Shown: in pieces, positions 1 to 6,363 of the stretch
How positions within the stretch are numbered: position 1 is the first letter of the stretch
Layout: the number at the start of each line of letters is the position of its first letter
Source of the DNA: Endomicrobium sp.
Lineage (GTDB): Bacteria > Elusimicrobiota > Endomicrobiia > Endomicrobiales > Endomicrobiaceae
Reading direction: 5' to 3'
Assembly: GCA_031273645.1 (NCBI GenBank)
Contig: JAISRM010000043.1
Location: 1 to 9,690, forward strand
DNA: 9,690 bases
Program-made: the position numbers and the translations under genes
Notes under the pieces: model-generated
The model's input: the letters and a program-made list of their open reading frames with translations, nothing else
The model's database searches: none
Told to the model about the DNA's origin: nothing

Positions 1-103
1 GCGCAGCAAGCAAATTCGAGAGGCTTTTTATAAGCGCTCCAGCCGGATATTTTTTCATTTTCTCATCAATAAAATAGACTTTAGCAAGGTCTGTTCGCAT
101 CAT
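1..103 (-). CDS. Partial ORF leaving the window, possible regulator N-terminus
   Basis: A minus-strand reading frame opens at a double ATG (103-98) and stays open for 34 codons to the left edge. It is preceded by an AAAGG element about 8 nt upstream of the first ATG, and further up by a perfect TATAAT hexamer (165-160), although no good -35 box pairs with it. The in-frame stop upstream is at 163-161. The peptide begins MMRTDLAKVYFIDEKMKKYP and has a plausible composition. The string KVYFIDEKM followed by YP vaguely recalls the start of the winged-helix domain in WYL-type transcriptional regulators. That resemblance is from memory and weak, and the fragment is too short to name. It could also be a chance open frame. 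Confidence 0.4.
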   Translation of the reverse strand, partial: MMRTDLAKVYFIDEKMKKYPAGALIKSLSNLLAA

Positions 104-159
104 TGCGCGCCCTTTAAGACGTTCGTTTGTCTTTGCCGCTTTTATGTAGGTATGTGTGA

Positions 160-165
160 ATTATA
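160..165 (-). promoter_or_regulatory. Candidate -10 box for the partial left-edge ORF
   Basis: The minus strand reads TATAAT here, a consensus sigma-70 -10 hexamer, about 57 nt upstream of the double ATG at 103. No recognisable TTGACA-like -35 lies at 16-18 nt spacing and there is no TG extension. It is therefore only a candidate, supported mainly by its position ahead of an open frame. Confidence 0.3.
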
Positions 166-282
166 CTAAAAATTTCTTTGGAAAGCATTTTTGCGTTAAG
201 GCTTTGTCTGCTACAAAAGTTACAAACTTTTTGTTTCGTCGTTAAAGATTTAACTGCAGATTACCGATAGAAACTCTCAAGA

Positions 283-331
283 ACAAAAACAGATTTCCGC
301 TTTCACGGGACAGACTTCGTCTGTTTTTTGT
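283..331. repeat. Nested inverted repeat with an inner ACAGAC hairpin and T tract
   Basis: An outer arm AAAAACAGA (285-293) can pair with TCTGTTTTT (320-328), and AC/GT pairs extend it after one bulge. Inside lie a degenerate copy of the CCGC-TTTC-CGGG hairpin (296-309) and the stem ACAGAC-TTC-GTCTGT (310-324). The inner ACAGAC stem is followed by six T on the plus strand, so it looks like a plus-strand intrinsic terminator, but no plus-strand gene precedes it. The outer pairing and the inner ACAGAC hairpin share bases 320-324, so they are mutually exclusive folds. Confidence 0.5.
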
Positions 332-423
332 CATTGCCGCGTTTTTAATATTTGTTCTTCCTTAGCAGCCTGCACTCGAGTGTTTTTATCGGGTGGGAAT
401 ACAAGTTTACTAAAAAATTCTGT

Positions 424-436
424 CAGACAAAGTCTG
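424..436. repeat. CAGAC-AAA-GTCTG hairpin, second copy of repeat family
   Basis: A 5-bp perfect stem with a three-base loop. The flank to its right (GTTTACATTGCGTTTTTAA) resembles the flank of the copy at 311-323 (GTTTTTTGTCATTGCCGCG followed by TTTTTAATA), with small deletions. The repeated unit is therefore longer than the hairpin itself, roughly 35-40 bp. Stem bases are constant while the loop differs (TTC versus AAA). Confidence 0.5.
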
Positions 437-485
437 TTTACATTGCGTTTTTAAAAGAAATAATGTTAGAGATATAATTAATATT

Positions 486-513
486 AAAAATGGATCCCCG
501 CTTTCGCGGGGAT
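486..513 (-). terminator. Probable intrinsic terminator of the dnaJ transcript
   Basis: On the minus strand an 8-bp perfect stem, ATCCCCGC paired with GCGGGGAT, closes a GAAA tetraloop. After CC-A it is followed by a run of five U (486-490) and further AU-rich sequence. It lies about 85 nt beyond the dnaJ stop, with no gene in between, which suits the end of the chaperone transcription unit. The stem belongs to a repeat family (see 494-546), so terminator function may be incidental to a mobile palindromic repeat. Confidence 0.45.
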
Positions 514-550
514 GACAGCGGCGGTTATTCCCATTTTCATGGGAATGACA
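494..550 (-). repeat. Pair of palindromic repeat units with conserved GAAA loop
   Basis: Two hairpins of identical architecture lie 33 bp apart, at 494-513 and 527-546. Read on the minus strand, each is an 8-bp perfect stem around GAAA: ATCCCCGC/GCGGGGAT in one and ATTCCCAT/ATGGGAAT in the other. In both, the plus-strand right arm continues into GACA (GGGGATGACA at 508-517, GGGAATGACA at 541-550). Three stem positions differ, and each difference is matched by the complementary base on the other arm. Similar 'GTCATTCCC...GGGAAT' palindromes are known as dispersed intergenic repeats in several bacteria. I infer the same class here, but genome copy number is not visible from this window. Confidence 0.65.
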
Positions 551-587
551 ACATAGATGAAGGCTTCTGTCGCCAATCCCCTAAAAC

Positions 588-599
588 AGACTTCGTCTA
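588..599 (-). repeat. AGAC-hairpin overlapping the dnaJ stop codon
   Basis: The minus strand reads AUAGAC-GAA-GUCUGU followed by UUUAG: a six-pair stem including one U-G wobble, with a triloop and a short U run. The TAG stop of dnaJ (599-597) is part of the stem. The sequence matches the ACAGACTTCGTCTGT element at 310-324 except near one end, so a repeat copy seems to abut or overlap the gene end. It could act as a weak terminator or 3'-end stabiliser. Confidence 0.4.
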
Positions 600-1724
600 T
601 TTGAAAATCTTTTTAAAGAAATTATCGCTTTGGTATTGAGAGTCTTTTGGTATTTCTCCCATAGCTTTAGCGTATTCAAATAAAGCTTTTTTCTGCAAGT
701 CGTTCATTGATTTTGGTATATTGACGTTAATTTTTACATAGAGATCGCCTCTGCTTCTTGCGCCAAGTCTTGGAAATCCCTGCTCTCTTACTCTCAAAGT
801 CGCGCCGGGCTGAGCGCCCGACGGTATCTTTACTTTCACATATCCTTCTATAACCGCAACATCGTATTCCATGCCCATTGCGGCCTGCGAAAAAGAAACC
901 TGAATTTCAGTGTATAAATCGTCGCCGTTTCTCTTAAAACCTTGCATATGTTTCATATGGACAACAACATATAAATCGCCTGAAGGCGCGCCGTTTGAGC
1001 CGGCATTTCCCGAACCGCTTACTTTTAACGACGTCCCTTCGTCAACTCCGGCGGGAATCCTTACCTTTATGCTTTTTTTCTGTTTAACCGTCCCTTCGCC
1101 TCTGCATTGCGGACACGGATTATCTATAACAGTCCCTTTTCCTTTACACTGCGGACATTCCTGCTGAAATGAAAAAAAGCCCTGCGAATATCTGACCTGA
1201 CCTGACCCTTTGCATTGAGGACATTGTTTAGGTTTTGACTTATCTTTTGCGCCGCTTCCGGCGCATGCCGGACATGATTCTCTTTTTGGAATATCTATCG
1301 TAACTTCGCTTCCTTTCATAGCATCGGCATACGAAACTTCTATATCAACGCGCAAATCCCCGCCGCGCCTTTGCGACGTTCTTGAAGAACTTCTTCTTGC
1401 CGCGCCTCCAAAAACATTGCTGAAAATATCTCCGAATATATCGCCCATATCGTCGCCGTACTGAGTATAAGAGCCGCCGCCGCCAAACGGATTGCCGCCG
1501 GCTCCCGGCGCGTCATGGCCGAAGGCGTCGTATTGCTGCTTTTTTTGCGCGTCTGATAAAATTTCATACGCCTCGTTTATTTCCTTAAACTTTTCTTCGG
1601 CTTCTTTATTTCCGGGATTTTTATCTGGGTGATATTTTAAAGCCAGCTTTCTGTAAGCCGACTTTATTTCTTCGGCGGCTGCTGTTTTTGCAACGCCGAG
1701 CACTTCATAATAATCGCGTTTCAT
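597..1724 (-). CDS. dnaJ: Chaperone protein DnaJ (Hsp40, class A)
   Basis: DnaJ delivers unfolded clients to DnaK and stimulates its ATPase in the cytoplasm. All class A parts are present in 375 residues, the usual length. The J domain (1-67) carries the HPD motif at 32-34, and a Gly/Phe-rich linker spans about 71-107. The zinc region has four CxxCxGxG-type repeats at C151/C154, C168/C171, C190/C193 and C204/C207. The C-terminal substrate-binding domains run from about 215 to 340. The start codon is preceded by AAAAAGGAA about 8 nt upstream. The gene follows the membrane J protein by 24 nt and is the last gene of the collinear block. The usual partner dnaK lies over 5 kb upstream rather than adjacent. 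The TAG stop sits inside a small hairpin repeat. Identification is secure. Confidence 0.97.
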   Translation of the reverse strand: MKRDYYEVLGVAKTAAAEEIKSAYRKLALKYHPDKNPGNKEAEEKFKEINEAYEILSDAQKKQQYDAFGHDAPGAGGNPFGGGGSYTQYGDDMGDIFGDIFSNVFGGAARRSSSRTSQRRGGDLRVDIEVSYADAMKGSEVTIDIPKRESCPACAGSGAKDKSKPKQCPQCKGSGQVRYSQGFFSFQQECPQCKGKGTVIDNPCPQCRGEGTVKQKKSIKVRIPAGVDEGTSLKVSGSGNAGSNGAPSGDLYVVVHMKHMQGFKRNGDDLYTEIQVSFSQAAMGMEYDVAVIEGYVKVKIPSGAQPGATLRVREQGFPRLGARSRGDLYVKINVNIPKSMNDLQKKALFEYAKAMGEIPKDSQYQSDNFFKKIFK

Positions 1725-1748
1725 TTTTTGTTTCCTTTTTTATATAAA

Positions 1749-2657
1749 TTAAGATTTATTTTTTTTGACGGCTTCATATTCGTTCATTATATAAATACTA
1801 TAGCCGGTAAGAAATTTAATATGTCCTTTGGCGTTTAAAAGCGCCTTAAAAGATTTCAAAGCATAAGGAAATAAAAGTTTATAATTCTTAACGCTGTAAA
1901 TAAAATTATTGATATTGCGGTTTATCTTTGGCAAACGTTTATTGCCGCCGATCGCCCCCGTCAGCTCATCATAAAAACCGCCGCCTAAATTTTTACTTTC
2001 GCGCAAAAACTTTGAGCTGCCCGCTCCGCCGCGCAGCGATGAAAAAAACGTTTCAGTTAAAGAATTTACATCCGTATTTCCCATATAATCCGGATAGTTT
2101 CCGTTAAAACTCTCAAACAAAGAACCCGACCCTTTAATGCCGCTAAGATCGTAAGGAGAATTGCCGGCTTTTATCATTTTGAAAAATTTGTCATATTCGC
2201 TTTGAAACGAACGGTATTGAGAGAAAAAACCTGAAACAAGAATCACGCTGCAAACTATCCCCGCAATCATAAATAAACTGCCTAACATAAAAAAATACGC
2301 GCCTAAATAATTTTTTTTCTGCTTTTGCGCATTTTTCTTCTTCGGATATTGACGCTGCTTCTTATCGCGGCTCTTTGCCTTTTTAGCCTCTTGCGCGCTT
2401 TGACGTCCGGCTTGTCTGTCTGCTTTTGCTTTCTTTCTTTCAAATATATTATTTAAAATATCGTACTTATATTTTTTATCTTTATCCGACAAAATGCTGT
2501 AAGCTTCGGTTATCTGCTTAAAAAGATCTTCCGCTTCTTTATTGTTCGGATTTTTGTCGGGATGATACTTAAAAGCCAGCTTTCTGTAAGCTGACTTTAT
2601 TTCTTTATCCGACGCATTATATAAAACGCCTAAAACCTCATAATAGCTGCGTTTCAT
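1749..2657 (-). CDS. Membrane-anchored J-domain protein, C-terminus unrecognised
   Basis: A 302-residue protein. Residues 1-67 form a J domain with an intact HPD at 32-34, so it should be able to stimulate an Hsp70. By my count 48 of the first 66 residues match the J domain of the adjacent DnaJ, pointing to tandem duplication followed by divergence. There is no Gly/Phe linker, zinc region or DnaJ C-terminal domain. A highly basic linker (about 74-117, rich in Lys, Arg and Gln) leads to one hydrophobic helix (about 118-145). About 155 residues of unfamiliar sequence follow, with a Gly/Ser-rich middle. The positive-inside rule places the J domain in the cytoplasm and the C-terminus outside the inner membrane. 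No clear Shine-Dalgarno precedes the ATG. Its likely role is recruiting DnaK to the membrane; that is inference. Confidence 0.88.
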   Translation of the reverse strand: MKRSYYEVLGVLYNASDKEIKSAYRKLAFKYHPDKNPNNKEAEDLFKQITEAYSILSDKDKKYKYDILNNIFERKKAKADRQAGRQSAQEAKKAKSRDKKQRQYPKKKNAQKQKKNYLGAYFFMLGSLFMIAGIVCSVILVSGFFSQYRSFQSEYDKFFKMIKAGNSPYDLSGIKGSGSLFESFNGNYPDYMGNTDVNSLTETFFSSLRGGAGSSKFLRESKNLGGGFYDELTGAIGGNKRLPKINRNINNFIYSVKNYKLLFPYALKSFKALLNAKGHIKFLTGYSIYIMNEYEAVKKNKS

Positions 2658-2687
2658 TTAAATTTTAAAAGAGTCGCCATAGGCGCG

Positions 2688-3107
2688 CTATTCTCCGATA
2701 ATTTTTATAAGAACTCTTTTGCGCCTCATTCCGTCAAATTCTGCGTAAAATATTTGTTCCCAAGGACCAAAATCAAGTTTGCCGTTTGTAATTGCAACGA
2801 CAACTTCTCTGCCCATGATCTGTCGTTTTAGATGAGCGTCGCCGTTGTCTTCGCCGGTTCTGTTATGATTGTATTGCGACAGCGGCTCGTGCGGAGCAAG
2901 CTCTTCAAGCCAGCGCTTGTAGTCGCTGTGAAGACCGCTTTCATTGTCGTTGATAAATACGCTTGCCGTAATGTGCATGGCGTTTACTAAAACTATTCCC
3001 TCTTTTATCGCGCTTTCTGTAACGGCGTCTTCAACGTCTGCGGTAATATTAATAAAGTCAACGCGCTTTGAAATGTTGAAAAAAAGTTCTTTCCTGTATG
3101 TTTTCAT
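2688..3107 (-). CDS. yjbQ: YjbQ/UPF0047 family protein
   Basis: A complete single-domain protein of 139 residues, the normal family length. Family hallmarks are visible: the HITASVFIND segment with H45, the conserved GLHSDY region with H60, the NHNRTGEDN-AHLKRQ stretch with H81 and H92, and the C-terminal GKLDFGPWEQIFY segment. The GPWEQ form marks the subgroup that differs from E. coli YjbQ, which has GTWQG. Family members have been reported to complement thiamine phosphate synthase mutants weakly, and their true physiological role is unsettled. The start has GGGAG and AGAGG elements just upstream. It follows recQ by 23 nt and precedes the membrane J protein by 30 nt, so it is probably a passenger in the operon. 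Confidence 0.9.
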   Translation of the reverse strand: MKTYRKELFFNISKRVDFINITADVEDAVTESAIKEGIVLVNAMHITASVFINDNESGLHSDYKRWLEELAPHEPLSQYNHNRTGEDNGDAHLKRQIMGREVVVAITNGKLDFGPWEQIFYAEFDGMRRKRVLIKIIGE

Positions 3108-3130
3108 ATCCTCTAACTCCCGTTTATATT

Positions 3131-5041
3131 TCAGACGCGCTGCGGAGAATTGCTTAAAAATTCATTAATTGTTTTTACGAAAATATCCCCATACTTTTCA
3201 AGCTTTTGCGCGCCCACCCCTGAAATTTTTGCAAACTCCCGTTTATTTTTCGGCAGTTTCGCGCACATATCAGCCAGCGCGCTGTCGTGAAAAACTATAT
3301 ATGCCGGCATATTTTGCTGCGAGGCGATGTTTTGACGCAGCTGTTTTAACAGCGCAAACAGTTCTTTATTTATTAGAGCATCTTTTGACGGTTTAGTTTT
3401 TGACGGCAGAACATCGGTTTCATCGTTTTGTTCTTTTACAAAAACGTCTAATGCGGTTTTCATTTCAACTTTTATTTTCTGCTTTAAAATCTCGCCGGCG
3501 CGCTCCCCGAGTTTTAACACGGGAAATTCATTATTTGTAGTCGTTAAAAATTTATTCATTATCAAAAAGTTAATAACTTCTTTTAACTTATCTTTAGATT
3601 CGGAGCAAATATTATAAGTCGGAAGTTTATCAAGATGGAAATTTTTAATTTTGTCGGTCTTGGCGCCTCTTAGCGCGTCTATAACTAAATTCTTGCCGAA
3701 ACTCCCGTTCATTCTATAAACGCACGACAATATTTTTTGAGACAAAACGCTTATATCTTCCGATTTTGACTCCGCATTACAGCTGCCGCAATTTTTACAT
3801 TCAGTCCAATCCGGATTTTCGCCGAAATATTTTAAAATAAAATGCCTTAAACATCCGCGGCTGTTGCAATACAAATCCATTTCTTTTAATCTTTCCCGCT
3901 CCAGCGCTTTTAAACGGATCTCGTGTTCAGACGACTGATACTGCCTGCCGTCGCCGTTATTGATAAGAAAAAGATTAGTTCTTATATCTTGCCCGCTGTA
4001 TAAAATAATGCAGTCTGCGGGGCTTCCGTCGCGGCCGGCTCTGCCGGCTTCCTGATAATAACTTTCTATATCTTTAGGCATATTGTAATGTATGACAAAA
4101 GAAACATTCGATTTGTCTATGCCCATGCCGAAAGCGTTTGTCGCGGCTATAATGTTTACGCGGTCAAAAATGAAATCGTCCTGATTTTTATGTCTTTGCT
4201 GCGCGCTAAGCCCCGCATGATAGCTTGCCGCTTTATATCCTTCGGCAATCAATTTTTCAGTTACGGCATCGACGGTTTTTCTGGTTAAACAATAGATTAT
4301 GCCAGATTTATCTTTTTTGTCTTTTAAAATTTCTTTTAACCCGTTAAATTTTTTATCGGGACGGCGCACTTCAAAATTAAGATTTTGCCTGTCAAAACTT
4401 GCAACAAAAATCTTGGGCGCGTTTAATTGCAAAATATCTACAATATCTTTTCTTACGCGCGGCGTCGCAGTCGCCGTAAAAGCGCAAACTATCGGACGCG
4501 GAGTTATTTCTTTGACAAAATCGGGTATTTTTGCATAACTCGGACGAAAATCCTGCCCCCACTGCGATACGCAATGCGCTTCGTCTATTGTTACCATAGA
4601 TATTTTAATTTGCTTAGTAAAATTTAAAAACCCGCCGTAATCAAGCCGCTCGGGCGCGACATAAATAAGTTTATATTTTCCGGCTCTTGCATTATCAAGA
4701 ATTTTTTTTATTTGATCAAATGTGAGCGTGCTGTTGATATAAGCCGAATTTATTCCGTTTTGCGCAAGCGCGCTGATCTGATCTTTCATAAGCGAAATCA
4801 AAGGAGAAATAACAATAGTTATCCCCTCAAACAAAACCGCAGGCAGCTGAAAACACACAGACTTGCCCGCGCCCGTCGGCATAATCCCCAAAACGTCGCT
4901 GCCGTTTAATATAGCGTCAACAAGTTCTTCCTGAACGCTGCGAAAAGAGCTGTGGCCGAAATATTCTTTGAGAACTTTTAATTTCTGCTGCGGATCGTGG
5001 GGACTAAGGATTTGATCCATCTTATTTTTTGTTTTTTGCAT
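3131..5041 (-). CDS. recQ: ATP-dependent DNA helicase RecQ
   Basis: A 3'-5' superfamily 2 helicase acting in recombination and replication-fork repair. In 636 residues (E. coli about 609) the full RecQ layout is seen. Walker A MPTGAGKS is at 54-61, the DEAH box with the RecQ-specific CVSQWGQDFRP stretch at 153-166, and TATATP motif III at 189-194. The helicase C-terminal lobe has AFGMGIDK at 303-310 and the arginine-finger motif YQEAGRAGRDG at 329-339. The zinc site is C397, C415, C418 and C421, followed by a winged helix (about 430-525) and an HRDC domain (about 558-630). The first ATG overlaps the ankyrin gene by 20 nt. A second in-frame ATG at 5020 starts 1 nt after that gene's stop. Neither has a Shine-Dalgarno, so the start is unsettled. 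The overlap implies co-transcription and perhaps translational coupling. Confidence 0.96.
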   Translation of the reverse strand: MQKTKNKMDQILSPHDPQQKLKVLKEYFGHSSFRSVQEELVDAILNGSDVLGIMPTGAGKSVCFQLPAVLFEGITIVISPLISLMKDQISALAQNGINSAYINSTLTFDQIKKILDNARAGKYKLIYVAPERLDYGGFLNFTKQIKISMVTIDEAHCVSQWGQDFRPSYAKIPDFVKEITPRPIVCAFTATATPRVRKDIVDILQLNAPKIFVASFDRQNLNFEVRRPDKKFNGLKEILKDKKDKSGIIYCLTRKTVDAVTEKLIAEGYKAASYHAGLSAQQRHKNQDDFIFDRVNIIAATNAFGMGIDKSNVSFVIHYNMPKDIESYYQEAGRAGRDGSPADCIILYSGQDIRTNLFLINNGDGRQYQSSEHEIRLKALERERLKEMDLYCNSRGCLRHFILKYFGENPDWTECKNCGSCNAESKSEDISVLSQKILSCVYRMNGSFGKNLVIDALRGAKTDKIKNFHLDKLPTYNICSESKDKLKEVINFLIMNKFLTTTNNEFPVLKLGERAGEILKQKIKVEMKTALDVFVKEQNDETDVLPSKTKPSKDALINKELFALLKQLRQNIASQQNMPAYIVFHDSALADMCAKLPKNKREFAKISGVGAQKLEKYGDIFVKTINEFLSNSPQRV

Positions 5042-6326
5042 TAAGTAAAATTTGAGTATATTCTTTTACTTTGTCTTTTGAATAAGATTTTTGCGAATAA
5101 TCCGAAACGGATCTGCCGGCTGCGTCTTTTGCATTTATATCGGCGCCGTAATCTATAAGCGCTTGAACAATATGCGGCTCGGCGCTTATATCGCGCTGCA
5201 TTGCATGCATCAAAGGAGTTATCTTATCTCTGCCCGAGACGGCGTTGACGTCAGCTTTATTCTTTATCAATTCAACGGCTATATCAGGATAAGCAGTATT
5301 GGCTATTGCGCGAAATAACGGAGTAAAATCATTTTTACTTCTCTCTTCTATATTTGCTCCGGCTTTAAGCAAAATGTCGATAACGTCAGGGTAGAGTTCA
5401 TATCTTGCGGCAATTAGCAGCGGGGTATCTCCCGCATAGTTTTTAGCGTTGACGTCTGCGCCGGCGTCTATTAAAGCCTGCGCGATATTTGCTTTATTAT
5501 AAGCGTTCTTTCCGACTGCATACATTAAAGGAGTTGTTTTATCTTCGTCGTCATAGGGCTTATCGTAAGCGGCGTTGACATCTGCGCCGGCTTTGATCAA
5601 TATCAAAGACACTCTGCTGCGATCATCTCCATACTGTAATGAAATCATTAAAGGAGTATAGCCGTTTTTATTTTTCTCTTCTATATTTGCTCCGGATTTA
5701 ACTAAAATTTCCACATTTTCGGGTTTAACCCAAGAATCTCTTGCGGCAATAAGCAACGGAGTATTTCCAACATAGTTTTTAGCGTTGACGTCTGCGCCGG
5801 CGTCTATTAAGGCCTGAATTACAACGGGCTCATTAGTGCTTAGCTTGCTTAGCGCATACATTAAAGGAGTTGTTTTATCTTCGTCGTCATAGGGCTTATC
5901 GTAAACGGCGTTGACATTTGCGCCGCCTCTTATTAAAGCAAGCGCGTTTTGCGCATAGTTCTTTTTTACCGCTATCATCAAGGGAGTATATCCGCGTTTA
6001 TCTTTCACCTCTGTGTTTGCGCCGGCTTTAAGTAAAATTTCTATAACGCCGCCGCTATTATACTCTGCGGCTGCAAGAAGCAAAGCATTGTTTCCGTCAG
6101 AATCAATAAGATTTACATTTTTAGGTTTTATAAATTTCTGTAATTCTTGAATATTTCCGTCTTTAATTAACTTATACACTTCCCCATTATTGTCTTTTGC
6201 AATCTCAACTTTTTCTTCTTTTACTTTTTTAGGCGCAGCTTTTTCATTATCGTCTTTGTCAAAACAAGCCGTTAAAAAGAAACTAACCCCAATGGCAGCC
6301 GCCGCAATCAAAACCGTTTTTTTCAT
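5022..6326 (-). CDS. Ankyrin-repeat lipoprotein
   Basis: A 434-residue predicted lipoprotein. The N-terminal signal has a basic start, a hydrophobic stretch and the lipobox LTAC with the lipidated cysteine at 21. Residue +2 is Phe, not Asp, so by E. coli rules it would not be held at the inner membrane. After a charged Lys/Glu linker (22-50) come about ten ankyrin repeats (47-404), recognisable by TPLM/TPLL, LI-AGADVNA and similar strings. The last nine form three copies of a three-ankyrin unit (80-187, 188-299, 300-404). The second ankyrin of the first two units carries an extra YDKPYDDEDK loop. Ankyrins bind proteins, and the partner is unknown. GGAGA lies 7 nt before the ATG. It sits 37 nt after the secreted protein and overlaps recQ, so it is an operon member. 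Confidence 0.93.
   Translation of the reverse strand: MKKTVLIAAAAIGVSFFLTACFDKDDNEKAAPKKVKEEKVEIAKDNNGEVYKLIKDGNIQELQKFIKPKNVNLIDSDGNNALLLAAAEYNSGGVIEILLKAGANTEVKDKRGYTPLMIAVKKNYAQNALALIRGGANVNAVYDKPYDDEDKTTPLMYALSKLSTNEPVVIQALIDAGADVNAKNYVGNTPLLIAARDSWVKPENVEILVKSGANIEEKNKNGYTPLMISLQYGDDRSRVSLILIKAGADVNAAYDKPYDDEDKTTPLMYAVGKNAYNKANIAQALIDAGADVNAKNYAGDTPLLIAARYELYPDVIDILLKAGANIEERSKNDFTPLFRAIANTAYPDIAVELIKNKADVNAVSGRDKITPLMHAMQRDISAEPHIVQALIDYGADINAKDAAGRSVSDYSQKSYSKDKVKEYTQILLNAKNKK
5115..6089 (-). repeat. Three tandem copies of a ~105-112-codon triple-ankyrin unit
   Basis: Within the ankyrin lipoprotein the coding DNA forms a higher-order tandem array: unit A 6089-5766, unit B 5765-5430, unit C 5429-5115. 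Units A and B are most alike. A 51-base tract at 5854-5904 is repeated exactly at 5518-5568, an offset of 336 bp, which is 112 codons. A second near-identical tract covering the AGADVNAKNY codons lies around 5775-5815 and 5439-5479 at the same offset. Identity at synonymous sites points to recent duplication or gene conversion of whole three-ankyrin blocks rather than single repeats. Confidence 0.85.
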
Positions 6327-6363
6327 AGAGATCTCCGCATTTATATTTTAGGCCATGCAAGGC

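Larger units (their letters stand above)
104..596. other. Gene-free, palindrome-rich intergenic region
   Basis: About 490 bases lie between the stop of dnaJ and the start of the partial ORF, with no convincing coding frame on either strand. Instead the region is dense in short inverted repeats: GTTAAA-GA-TTTAAC at 241-254; an AT-rich AAAAGTT/AACTTTT stem at 215-231; CAGAC/GTCTG stems at 311-323 and 424-436 with a related imperfect one at 588-599; and two 8-bp stems with TTTC loops at 494-513 and 527-546. This is typical of a dispersed repeat sink between transcription units. Separate entries describe the individual elements. Confidence 0.7.

Noticed and set aside
373..382. CACTCGAGTG palindrome near TTAGCA, reminiscent of a CIRCE half-site
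   Set aside because: CIRCE is TTAGCACTC and GAGTGCTAA separated by nine bases. Here the arms abut and the outer bases do not match, and no heat-shock gene starts nearby.
494..546. Two similar palindromes at regular spacing, as a possible mini CRISPR array
   Set aside because: Only two units with differing stems and no exact direct repeat of 24 bases or more, no further units, and no cas genes.
910..1167. Plus-strand open frame within dnaJ
   Set aside because: Lies antisense to the zinc region of dnaJ, where repeated Cys-Gly codons keep the opposite frame open. It has no ribosome-binding site or family likeness.
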